Positions 34,263 to 41,902 of a DNA stretch of 64,000 nucleotides are shown one piece after another. Position 1 is the first letter of the stretch, and each line of letters begins with the position of its first letter. The DNA is taken from NCBI GenBank assembly GCA_029976075.1, contig JARKNW010000012.1, forward strand, positions 124,001 through 188,000, written 5' to 3'. The notes beneath the pieces were generated by a model. It had not been told where the DNA came from. It ran no database searches and saw only the letters and a list, made by a program, of their open reading frames with translations. A program made the translations under genes and the position numbers. The stretch is from Pleomorphomonas sp. Its GTDB lineage: Bacteria > Pseudomonadota > Alphaproteobacteria > Rhizobiales > Pleomorphomonadaceae.

Positions 34263-36008
34263 TCAACCGTCGGCAAACAGATCCGGGCCCGGCCGAGCGT
34301 CACGGGCGCGAGGTCGACCGCGTTGCCCTTCGGCGGTACGGGTCAACGCCCAGGCCACTTCCGGCGTTACCCTTGCCCGTCCCGGCAGCACGATCTGCTG
34401 GCTCTTGCGCCGACCGAGCGTGTCGGAAAGGAACACGCTGTCTTCCAGCTCCGGTGCGATCAGGCCGCAGGTGAAGGTCCAGGCTTCGCCATCGGGCGCG
34501 ACCAGCAGCACATCTCCGCCGGCTGTCCGGCTTGCCCGGACCAGCGGATGCAGGTGGAAGCGGATGGCAAAGCGGTCATGGCGTGGCTTGCGGCCGGCAA
34601 AGGTCAGCCTGTCGGAGCCGACAATCTCCCCGCCGTCGATGCGCAGGACGAGCCGGCGCTCATGAACGGCGCCAAACCGACCGGCATAGCCGTCATGGCT
34701 CACCGCCAAGGCAATGACATCGTCGCGATCCTCACGAGCCACCGGCACATTGCGCGGACCGTCGATCATCACCGCCCCAAGACGACGCACGAAGCGCGGC
34801 GTATCGAGAAAGACGCAGGAAGACAGGTCTTCCAGCGACAGCGTCGAATGCGCCGGCGTCGAGCGGGCTGCCGAGTGCCAGCGTGGATCGTCCGCCGCGC
34901 CGCAGTTGACGATGAAGCGATTGGGGCCACTCGACATCTCGAACGAAAGACAACCGGCGTGGGCCTTCTGACTGACACCAACCGGCGGAATCGGTCCGGC
35001 ATCCATCAGGATCACGGTCCCGCCGGCTTCGAGCCTCTGGTAACCGGAGTGGCTGGCGTTTTCGACCGGACGACCGTGAGTATCGTCATAGGCATTGAGC
35101 GTCGCGAGCTGGCCGGCGTGGCTGACGCTCATGCCGTTGAAATGCGGCAGGCTGCCGTCGGAGTGACGGAAGAAGCGCAGCATCGGCATCATGCGATCGA
35201 TGGCAACGATCAACGCCTGCGGCGGATTGACGCCGCGATTGGAGTAGGCCTGACGCAGCGGCAACAGATCGGTCAGAAGATCGGCGATCACCGAGGGATC
35301 GCGACTGATATGCCCACCGTCCGGCAGAATCTGGCGACGTAACTCTTGCTCGAGGCGGAGACCAGCCTGACGGGCAAGTCGGCCCTGATTGTCGGCCGAA
35401 AGCGCAAAGACGCCCACGGCGATGGCGGCGAGCAGACGCGGATAGCCGTCGACGGCATCGCTCTGTCGGCCACGCAGCCGGCGAACCTGCCGAACCAGCG
35501 AGCGAAGGAAGCGGCGATAAAAGGCCCGGTCGGCATCCTTGAGAATGAGCGGCGACTGAGTGATCCAGGCGATCACGCGCCTCGCCATGTTCTCGGTCTC
35601 GTAGGCCTCGGGTGGCGCATGCGATTCCTGCGCAATCCAGTCGGCGACGAGCGCTCGCGCGTTCTGGCGGGCAAGCGCGTTCTCGGCCGCTCTCAGATGT
35701 CTCAACCAGGAAAAGCCATGCAGCGCCCGCGTCCATTCCGTCGAAGGCGACGGCATGTCGAAAGGCGAGCGGCCGCCTGTCTCCACCACTTTGCCGGCGA
35801 AGGCGTAGAGGCCGGCATAGATATCGGCAGCGATGGTTGGATCGGTCGTCCGGATATCCTGCGGGGCGATGACCAGTCGCTCGGGCGTCGATCCCGGCCA
35901 CCGCCAGCGCGAGAAGGGACCTCGCTCAAGTGCCATCACAAACCGGCGAAGGGCCAGTTCGCTGGCGAACAGCACCAGCCGGGCCGTGCCGGCGACTTGT
36001 GCGCGCAT
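34263..36008 (-). CDS. Heparinase II/III family protein
   Basis: This 581-residue protein has an N-terminal alpha/alpha-toroid (to about 320) and a C-terminal beta-sandwich with the heparinase II/III signature (PRFVRRLGAVMIDGPRNV, FHLHPLV). This is the conserved Hyphomicrobiales homologue found between rsmB and purH. Although the fold is that of polysaccharide lyases, the substrate of this group is unknown, and no signal peptide is evident. The start at 36008 (MRAQVAG) has AGGGGG about 8 nt upstream; an alternative ATG at 36092 has no ribosome site. Confidence 0.88.
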   Translation of the reverse strand: MRAQVAGTARLVLFASELALRRFVMALERGPFSRWRWPGSTPERLVIAPQDIRTTDPTIAADIYAGLYAFAGKVVETGGRSPFDMPSPSTEWTRALHGFSWLRHLRAAENALARQNARALVADWIAQESHAPPEAYETENMARRVIAWITQSPLILKDADRAFYRRFLRSLVRQVRRLRGRQSDAVDGYPRLLAAIAVGVFALSADNQGRLARQAGLRLEQELRRQILPDGGHISRDPSVIADLLTDLLPLRQAYSNRGVNPPQALIVAIDRMMPMLRFFRHSDGSLPHFNGMSVSHAGQLATLNAYDDTHGRPVENASHSGYQRLEAGGTVILMDAGPIPPVGVSQKAHAGCLSFEMSSGPNRFIVNCGAADDPRWHSAARSTPAHSTLSLEDLSSCVFLDTPRFVRRLGAVMIDGPRNVPVAREDRDDVIALAVSHDGYAGRFGAVHERRLVLRIDGGEIVGSDRLTFAGRKPRHDRFAIRFHLHPLVRASRTAGGDVLLVAPDGEAWTFTCGLIAPELEDSVFLSDTLGRRKSQQIVLPGRARVTPEVAWALTRTAEGQRGRPRARDARPGPDLFADG

Positions 36009-36157
36009 CGTCAGGCCCCCTTTCGGTGCTGGAGCAAGAATCACCTGCCCTCCGGAGGGACCGGAGGCGCTCATCACGGCATGAGACGCCAAGCTTGGTT
36101 ACCAACTGGTGTGCAGGATCGATCAAATTTGTCGACGGATCGACCCGCACTCCGCTT

Positions 36158-37597
36158 TCATTGACGGCGCAAGCGAGCTGCGAAGAAGCCGTCGAGGCCG
36201 GAAAGCCGGGCATCATCCAGCTTGAGATGCGATGGCAGCGTGCGGATGAACCCGTCGGGGGTGACGATCTCTTCCATGCCGAACACTTCGTCTGGCGCCA
36301 CCGGCACCACATCGAGCGGCGCCTCGATCAACCTGAGGCGGCGGACCTGATCGGGGCCTTCCTCGGGTTCCAGCGAGCACACCGAATAGACCAGAAGACC
36401 GCCGGGCCGCAGCATGCGGATCGCCTGATCGATCAGACGACGCTGCACGGCGGCAAGCGTCGCCACGTCCGCCGGCTTCTTGCCGACAGCACCATCGGGA
36501 TGGCGCCGGAGCGTACCGGTCGCCGTACAGGGCGCGTCGAGCAACACCATGTCGAAAGTGCCACCAAGCCACTCGGTGGCATCTGCCTTGACGAGATTGG
36601 CCTTGAGGCCAAGCCGGTAGAGGTTGCGCTCAAGGCGCTGCAAGCGATGAAATGAGACGTCCATCGCCGTCACATCGGCGCCGAGCGCTGCGAGCTGCGC
36701 GGTCTTGCCGCCTGGAGCGGCGCAGAGGTCGATGACCTTCTTGCCCTTGACGTCGCCCAACAGCTGCACCGGCAGTGTGGCTGCGGCATCCTGCACCCAC
36801 CAGCCACCTTCCTCGTATCCCTCGATCTTCTCGACGGCACCGGTGACGGGAAGACGAACAGATCCGTTGGGAAGCTTGATCCCGCCGAGCCGAGCCGCCC
36901 AACCATCGGGGTCCGACTTAACGGTCAGGTCGAGCGTGGGCTCAAGAGCGTTCATGGCGGCAATATCGCGCGCGACGTCCTCACCGTAGTTCGCGCTCCA
37001 GCGCTCCATCAGCCATGCGGGCGTATTGAGCGCGAGCGCGTCCTGCTCCGCGAGAATGGTCGCCTTGTTCTCCGAGACACGACGCAACACCGCGTTGACC
37101 ACGCCCTTGAAAGGCTGAGCCGCCTTGTCGGAACCGGCGAGTTCGACCCCGAGCGCCACCGCCGCATGATCGGCGACATCCATGAACAGGATCTGAGCGG
37201 CCGAAACGGCAATGACCGCCTTCAGCGTGCCGGCGTCGTCAGGAAGCGGCCGTGTCAGAAAGCGGGCGACGGCATCATCGATCTGGCCATGCCGGCGCAA
37301 CGCATAGCCGACGATGGCACGGGCAAGGCCGCGATCGCGCGGATCGAGCCGCTGATAGCGTTCAGCGGCGGCACCCTTGTCGAGTAGCGCATCGAGCAGG
37401 CGACCTTTCTGGACGCCATCGACCAGGTCCACGGCAACAGCGCGGGCATCGATACCCTGTGGACGAGGTGGCCGGCGACCGCCCTGAGGTGGACGCCCGC
37501 CTTTGAAGGTACCCTTCGGACCATCATGGGGACGCGCCGGCCTGAATGTATTGCCGGCTTTCCCGCCGCCCTTGCGGCCATTGTTGTCTGCGGTCAT
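36158..37597 (-). CDS. rsmB: 16S rRNA (cytosine-967-C5)-methyltransferase RsmB-like
   Basis: This 479-residue RNA m5C methyltransferase has a low-complexity basic N-terminus rich in Gly, Arg, Lys and Pro (about 1-60). A NusB-like domain follows (about 45-180). The catalytic Rossmann domain has SAM motif [15 protein letters not shown] and motif [17 protein letters not shown] with the conserved Cys; the second cysteine lies in [12 protein letters not shown]. The start at 37597 overlaps the htpX stop as ATGA, with GGGG just before it. The extended basic N-terminus is longer than in E. coli RsmB. Confidence 0.92.
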   Translation of the reverse strand: MTADNNGRKGGGKAGNTFRPARPHDGPKGTFKGGRPPQGGRRPPRPQGIDARAVAVDLVDGVQKGRLLDALLDKGAAAERYQRLDPRDRGLARAIVGYALRRHGQIDDAVARFLTRPLPDDAGTLKAVIAVSAAQILFMDVADHAAVALGVELAGSDKAAQPFKGVVNAVLRRVSENKATILAEQDALALNTPAWLMERWSANYGEDVARDIAAMNALEPTLDLTVKSDPDGWAARLGGIKLPNGSVRLPVTGAVEKIEGYEEGGWWVQDAAATLPVQLLGDVKGKKVIDLCAAPGGKTAQLAALGADVTAMDVSFHRLQRLERNLYRLGLKANLVKADATEWLGGTFDMVLLDAPCTATGTLRRHPDGAVGKKPADVATLAAVQRRLIDQAIRMLRPGGLLVYSVCSLEPEEGPDQVRRLRLIEAPLDVVPVAPDEVFGMEEIVTPDGFIRTLPSHLKLDDARLSGLDGFFAARLRRQ

Positions 37598-38574
37598 CCC
37601 CACGGTCCACGGTTCGAAGGCCGTCCGGCAGCACCGCCTCCGCCCCACGGTCCGCTCCGGGAGCCACGCGGCGCGGTCCAGGGACCACTCGTCGCGGGTT
37701 CGGGAGGACGCCGCCGGAAATCGCCGCCATCCGCCATCGCCATCAAGGCGCGGATGCGGTTGCCGGTATCCGGGTGAGTCGAAAACAGGTTGTCCATCCT
37801 GGCGCCAGACAGCGGATTGATGATGAACAGATGCGCCGTAGCAGGATTTTGTTCCGCTGTCATGTTCGGCACGCGATGGGCCGCACCCGATATCTTGTCC
37901 AAGGCCGACGCGAGCGCCAACGGATTGCCGGAGATTTCGGCGCCACGCCTGTCGGCGGCATACTCTCGCGTCCGCGAAATGGCCATTTGAACCAGCATGG
38001 CGGCAAGCGGCGCCACGATCGCCGCCAGAATGATACCAATACCGCCAAGCGGACTGCGGTTCTCGCTGTCGCGGTTCATCGAACCGAAGAACAAGCCAAA
38101 ATTGGCCAGCATCGAAATGGCACCGGCAATGGTCGCCGTCACCGTCATGGTCAGCGTATCACGGTTCTGAACATGCGAGAGCTCGTGAGCCATCACGCCG
38201 GCAATCTCTTCGCGATCAAGCATCTGCAACAGCCCGGTGGTCGCCGCCACCGCCGCGTGTTCCGGATCACGGCCCGTGGCGAAAGCGTTGGGCTGCGGAT
38301 TGTCGATGACATAGACGGCCGGCATCGGCAGGCCGGCGTTGGCGGCAAGCCGCTCGACGATCCCGTAATACTCGGGCGCGCTCATCCGGTCGACACGACG
38401 GGCGCGGTGAATCGACAGCACCATCTTGTCGGCGTTCCAGTAGGAAAAGAGATTCATGCCGGCGGCAACCACCAGAGCGATCAACATGCCGCCCCGGCCA
38501 CCGATCAGGTAGCCCGCGGCCATGAAGATTGCTGTCATCGCGGCAAGGAGAAGGGAGGTCTTGAAGAAATTCAT
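37594..38574 (-). CDS. htpX: Membrane zinc protease HtpX
   Basis: This inner-membrane M48 metalloprotease helps degrade misfolded membrane proteins. It has 326 residues, two N-terminal helices (about 5-50), and the zinc motif [10 protein letters not shown] in the middle. The third ligand region ([13 protein letters not shown]) lies further on, and two more hydrophobic segments sit between them. The C-terminal extension is rich in Pro, Gly and Arg ([13 protein letters not shown]...), as in other Hyphomicrobiales HtpX. It heads the minus-strand run to purH and is divergent from the DUF1674 gene. Confidence 0.95.
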   Translation of the reverse strand: MNFFKTSLLLAAMTAIFMAAGYLIGGRGGMLIALVVAAGMNLFSYWNADKMVLSIHRARRVDRMSAPEYYGIVERLAANAGLPMPAVYVIDNPQPNAFATGRDPEHAAVAATTGLLQMLDREEIAGVMAHELSHVQNRDTLTMTVTATIAGAISMLANFGLFFGSMNRDSENRSPLGGIGIILAAIVAPLAAMLVQMAISRTREYAADRRGAEISGNPLALASALDKISGAAHRVPNMTAEQNPATAHLFIINPLSGARMDNLFSTHPDTGNRIRALMAMADGGDFRRRPPEPATSGPWTAPRGSRSGPWGGGGAAGRPSNRGPWG

Positions 38575-38662
38575 CTGTCCTTCCGGTCTCCGGCTGTTAT
38601 TCTGAACCGGATTTCAGATGAACAAGATGGTATGCCGCCTGCCGGCCATCAAGGACGCAGCC

Positions 38663-38860
38663 ATGACCAAGCCCCCGGAAAATACCAGCTCTCCCCACGA
38701 AAAAACGTTGTCGCCCGCAGCCCGCCGGGCCCTTGCCGAGGCAGAGGAGCGCCGCCGCGCCGCCGCCGGTAACCAACCGAAGGAACTCGGCGGGCGCGGT
38801 GGCCTGGAACCCGTGCGCTACGGCGATTGGGAAGTGAAAGGCATCGCTGCCGACTTCTGA
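38663..38860 (+). CDS. DUF1674 (SDHAF4-like) protein
   Basis: This 65-residue protein has the C-terminal signature GGRGGLEPVRYGDWEVKGIAADF of DUF1674. It is preceded by the charged helix LSPAARRALAEAEERRRAA. The mitochondrial homologue SDHAF4/Sdh8 is an assembly chaperone of the succinate dehydrogenase flavoprotein subunit, and the same role is likely but not shown. The ATG at 38663 has AGGA 8 nt upstream; an in-frame ATG at 38618 also exists. Divergence from htpX is a common Hyphomicrobiales arrangement. Confidence 0.88.
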   Translation: MTKPPENTSSPHEKTLSPAARRALAEAEERRRAAAGNQPKELGGRGGLEPVRYGDWEVKGIAADF

Positions 38861-39168
38861 AGCTGGTCCATCACCCAACGATCACGAAGCTCTGATCGTC
38901 TTCACAGTTTGGCCCCAATCCCGCCTTGGCGCCGCCAAGGGAGACCCGCAGGATGCCTTCGTCCCCCGGCAATGACGCCGCGGACGGGTTCCGGCTCAAT
39001 CCAGCCCCCCAGCCCCCCGGAATTCGTTTTCGCATGCGTTGCGCCTTCAGGCGCGGCCGGGGGCGCTTTCCCTCTGCCGGCCGACACTGAGCAAATCCAA
39101 TCGACGATTGCGTGGCTCGTCCCAAGCTGTTAGGCCGGACCCGCCGTTTTTCGACGATCAGGTGTCCC
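38861..39168. other. Intergenic region with no supported gene
   Basis: This 308-nt region lies between the DUF1674 and DsbB-like genes. Both strands carry open frames (minus 38871-39257, plus 38909-39133), but neither has a ribosome site or recognisable domain, and both are rich in Pro/Gly/Arg as expected of GC-rich noncoding DNA. It contains an interrupted palindrome CCTTGGCG-C-CGCCAAGG at 38934-38950. The promoter of the DsbB-like gene should lie at its right end. Confidence 0.5.
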
Positions 39169-39669
39169 ATGTCAGCTCCCGCCGCACTTCGCGCTCCCGG
39201 CCTCGCTTTCCTGGCGGGGCTTTTTGCCATTACCGCCGCTTGGGGCTTCGAGATCATCGGCGGCTACCTGCCGTGCAAACTCTGTCTTCAGGAGCGCCAG
39301 TTCTATTACGCGGGCCTGCCGATCCTGTTGGTCGGCCTTCTCCTGTCGAACCGCATGCCGCGTCTTGCCCGCCTTCTCTATTTCGTCGGCGGCGCCATCT
39401 TCTTCTGCGGCTCGGTGCTTGCCGGCTATCATACGGGCGCCGAGTGGAAGCTATGGGAAGGCCCTTCCGATTGTGGCGGTGCGCCAACCATCGTCAATAG
39501 CGCCTCCGATCTGATGTCGGCCGTCAAGGGCACCCGGCTCGTTTCGTGTTCCGAAGCGCCCATCAGCCTGTTCGGCCTGTCTTTTGCCGGCTGGGACACC
39601 CTGTCGATGCTGTTTGTGGGCATCATGAGCTGGCGCGGCATCTTCGCGCGCCGTGACGCGCTGATCTGA
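39169..39669 (+). CDS. Disulfide bond formation protein B family
   Basis: This 166-residue four-helix membrane protein is of the DsbB family, which reoxidises DsbA using quinone. The first periplasmic pair is present as CKLC in GYLPCKLCLQER. The second periplasmic region has the cysteines of PSDCGG and LVSCSEAP. These fit the family's two redox pairs, although spacing of the second pair differs from E. coli DsbB as in many alphaproteobacterial forms. AGGTG is 5 nt before the chosen ATG; a longer frame starts at 39112. Confidence 0.88.
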   Translation: MSAPAALRAPGLAFLAGLFAITAAWGFEIIGGYLPCKLCLQERQFYYAGLPILLVGLLLSNRMPRLARLLYFVGGAIFFCGSVLAGYHTGAEWKLWEGPSDCGGAPTIVNSASDLMSAVKGTRLVSCSEAPISLFGLSFAGWDTLSMLFVGIMSWRGIFARRDALI

Positions 39670-39759
39670 TCAACAGTCCTCCGGTATGCTCTGAGCGGGA
39701 AATACACTAGGATCGCGCTCGGTCCCGGAAACCGTCCGAACTCGCACTGGGAAGAAGAC

Positions 39760-40359
39760 ATGAAAGCTGTGCGCATCATCGTCTGGCTGCTGGTAGCATT
39801 ACTGTTCGGCGCCACCGGATGGCTGGTATTCGGCGGTCGGCTTCCCTTCATGGAAAGCACCAGCATCGCGGCAAGCGACATCGGCGGACCATTCGACCTC
39901 GTCGACATGAACGGTCGCGCGGTCACCGACAAGACCTTTGCAGGACGGCCGCACGTCATCTTCTTCGGCTACACGCACTGTCCGGATGTCTGCCCCACCA
40001 CGCTTGGCGAGTATGCGGCGCTCAAACAGCGACTTGGTCCGGACGCCAGCAAGGTCGATCTGCTGTTCGTAACCGTCGACCCGGAGCGCGATACGCCGGA
40101 AGTGCTCAAGGATTACCTGTCTTCCTTCGGCGATGTCGTTCTCGGCCTCTCGGGCAATCGAGAACAGATCGACGCGGCCATCAAGGCCTTTCGCATCTAT
40201 GCCCGCAAGGTGCCCGGCACCGACGGCGACTATGGCATGGACCACACGGCTTCGAGCTTCATGTTCGGTGCCGACGGCCGTTTCCATGGCACGATCGCCT
40301 ACATGGAAGATCAGGACAAGGCGCTTGAGAAGCTGAAGTCACTGATCGCCGGGAGTTGA
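39760..40359 (+). CDS. SCO1/SenC family copper-handling protein
   Basis: This 199-residue membrane-anchored thioredoxin-fold protein has one N-terminal helix (about 4-26). The Cu-binding CxxxC is Cys74 and Cys78 in THCPDVCP, and the third ligand is His162 in GMDHTAS. SCO proteins deliver copper to the CuA site of cytochrome c oxidase or act as thiol reductases in the periplasm. It begins a short plus-strand run: a small membrane protein follows after 3 nt and then a TusA-like gene. Confidence 0.92.
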   Translation: MKAVRIIVWLLVALLFGATGWLVFGGRLPFMESTSIAASDIGGPFDLVDMNGRAVTDKTFAGRPHVIFFGYTHCPDVCPTTLGEYAALKQRLGPDASKVDLLFVTVDPERDTPEVLKDYLSSFGDVVLGLSGNREQIDAAIKAFRIYARKVPGTDGDYGMDHTASSFMFGADGRFHGTIAYMEDQDKALEKLKSLIAGS

Positions 40360-40362
40360 GCC

Positions 40363-40533
40363 ATGACCGCCCCGGAAGACGGCTCGAAGACCAGGGCCCG
40401 AAGCACGCGGATTTCCGATTATCTGGCCTCGATCGCACTGCCTTTGGCGGTCATTGCCTTTGGTGCGGCGCTGTCGGCCGGCTCGGACAATATTCGCGCC
40501 TTCGTCGATCTCTGTCGTTCAGCCCTGCCCTGA
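40363..40533 (+). CDS. Small single-helix membrane protein, hypothetical
   Basis: This 56-residue open frame starts 3 nt after the SCO1-like stop with GGAG 7 nt upstream, and ends 2 nt before the TusA-like ATG, so it is tightly packed in the operon. It has a charged N-terminus (TAPEDGSKTRARSTRIS), one hydrophobic helix (LASIALPLAVIAFGAALSAG) and a short tail with one Cys. I do not recognise a family. The spacing and ribosome site are the main support for its being real. Confidence 0.65.
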   Translation: MTAPEDGSKTRARSTRISDYLASIALPLAVIAFGAALSAGSDNIRAFVDLCRSALP

Positions 40534-40535
40534 CG

Positions 40536-40763
40536 ATGGCCGACCAAGTGCACCTCGACCTCAAGGGCCTCAACTGCCCGTTGCCGGTCTTGAAAACGGG
40601 CAAGGCCTTGCGCCATCTCGAGCCCGGCGGCGTCCTGATCGTCGAGGCGACCGACCCGATGGCAGCCATCGACATTCCCCACTTCTGTCGAGAACAGGGG
40701 CACCAGTTGATCGCCATGGATAAGGATGGCGAGATCCTGCGATTTACGATCACCAAGGGATGA
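40536..40763 (+). CDS. TusA-like sulfurtransferase
   Basis: This 75-residue protein of the TusA/SirA fold has the CPxP active-site motif NCPLPVLKTGKAL with Cys14 near the N-terminus. TusA proteins relay persulfide sulfur, for example toward tRNA thiolation or molybdenum cofactor enzymes; the partner is unknown. It starts 2 nt after the small membrane protein and may be coupled to it. The next gene has its own promoter. Confidence 0.88.
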   Translation: MADQVHLDLKGLNCPLPVLKTGKALRHLEPGGVLIVEATDPMAAIDIPHFCREQGHQLIAMDKDGEILRFTITKG

Positions 40764-40790
40764 TCCGCGAGCAGGAGATTGCCAGTGCCC

Positions 40791-40819
40791 TTGACAAGCA
40801 CATCTCTCCAGTCAACGAT
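40791..40819 (+). promoter_or_regulatory. Candidate promoter of the zinc-binding protein gene
   Basis: A perfect -35 TTGACA (40791-40796) is followed after 17 nt by a weak -10 AACGAT (40814-40819). The start point would fall inside the Zur-type palindrome at 40821-40838, which fits repression by occlusion. Confidence 0.5.
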
Positions 40820-40820
40820 A

Positions 40821-40838
40821 GTTATGTTATAACATAAC
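40821..40838 (+). promoter_or_regulatory. Zur operator (zinc-uptake regulator box)
   Basis: GTTATGTTATAACATAAC is a perfect 18-bp palindrome, ending 12 nt before the start codon. It matches the alphaproteobacterial Zur box pattern (GTTATnnTATAAC core) as known for znu genes. It indicates induction of the downstream gene by zinc starvation. Confidence 0.82.
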
Positions 40839-40850
40839 AACGAGAGCGTG

Positions 40851-41756
40851 ATGAACCGTTTTCTTTTTGCCCTGCTCGCTGTTCTGGCCTCAGGGCCAGC
40901 CCTCGCTGCCGATCGCCTGCCGGTCATCGCCTCCTTCTCCGTCCTCGGCGACATGGTGAACCGGGTCGGCGGCGACCGGATCGCGGTCACCACACTGGTC
41001 GGGCCCGATGGCGATGCACACGTCTACGAACCCACGCCCGATGACGTCAAGGCTGTGGCCGGCGCAAAGCTTCTCGTCATCAATGGCTTGGGGTTCGAGG
41101 GCTGGATGGACCGTCTGGCCGAAGCGTCAGGTTACAAAGGAAGGGTAGCCATCGCATCAAATGGCGTTACGCCTCGCGCCATGGAGGAAGAGGCAGGCGC
41201 GCACGATCATGCCGAGCATCAGGGCGTCGATCCGCACGCCTGGCAGGATGTAGCCAATGCCGTCACCTACGTGAGGAACATAGCCGCCGGCCTCGATGCC
41301 GCCGATCCCGAGCGCAAAGCCACCTACGAAGCCAATGCCAACGCCTACATCGCCGAACTCGAAGCTCTCGACACCGAGGCGCGCACCGCCATGACGGCCC
41401 TGCCGGCCGACCGGCGCAAGATCATCACCAGCCACGATGCCTTCGGCTACTTCGGCGCCGCTTATGGTCTGGAACTCCTCGCTCCCGAGGGTGTGAGCAC
41501 CGAGTCCGAAGCTTCAGCCTCCGACGTCGCCCGCATCATCCGGCAAATCCGCGAAGATGCCATTCCGGCCATATTCGTCGAAAACATCAAGGACCGGCGG
41601 TTGATCGACCAGATAGCCGCCGAAACGCACGCCGTGGTCGGCGGTGAACTCTACACCGATGCGCTGTCGACAAAGGACGGCCCTGCGCCGACCTACATCG
41701 ACATGATACGCCACAACATCGCTCTGCTGACAGCGGCGCTCGCGTCCAAATCGTGA
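40851..41756 (+). CDS. Zinc ABC transporter substrate-binding protein (ZnuA/TroA family)
   Basis: This periplasmic cluster A-I metal-binding protein has 301 residues and a signal peptide at 1-20. Candidate ligands are His57 (GDAHVYEP), His129 (DPHAW), His195 (TSHDAFGYFG) and Asp270. A His in third place is the zinc-type pattern, where manganese proteins have Glu. A short His/Asp/Glu loop (EEEAGAHDHAEH, 112-123) precedes the second ligand. The Zur box upstream agrees with zinc uptake. No permease or ATPase gene is adjacent, so it must work with a transporter encoded elsewhere or be an additional receptor. Confidence 0.9.
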   Translation: MNRFLFALLAVLASGPALAADRLPVIASFSVLGDMVNRVGGDRIAVTTLVGPDGDAHVYEPTPDDVKAVAGAKLLVINGLGFEGWMDRLAEASGYKGRVAIASNGVTPRAMEEEAGAHDHAEHQGVDPHAWQDVANAVTYVRNIAAGLDAADPERKATYEANANAYIAELEALDTEARTAMTALPADRRKIITSHDAFGYFGAAYGLELLAPEGVSTESEASASDVARIIRQIREDAIPAIFVENIKDRRLIDQIAAETHAVVGGELYTDALSTKDGPAPTYIDMIRHNIALLTAALASKS

Positions 41757-41902
41757 CGCTTGCCGGGGCGAACGCATGTTCGACAAGGAATTATATGCTG
41801 GCGGCAGGGAATCTCAGCTCAAAACCGGGATTCCCCGGAAATGCCTCTGGAATGGACGACTAGGGACGAACTATACCGGCAAGATCAAGATGAAGGGTTA
41901 GC

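Noticed and set aside
38871..39257. 128-codon minus-strand frame in the DUF1674-DsbB gap
   Set aside because: No ribosome site, no recognisable domain, rich in Arg/Gly/Pro; overlaps the start of the DsbB-like gene. Left as unexplained intergenic DNA.
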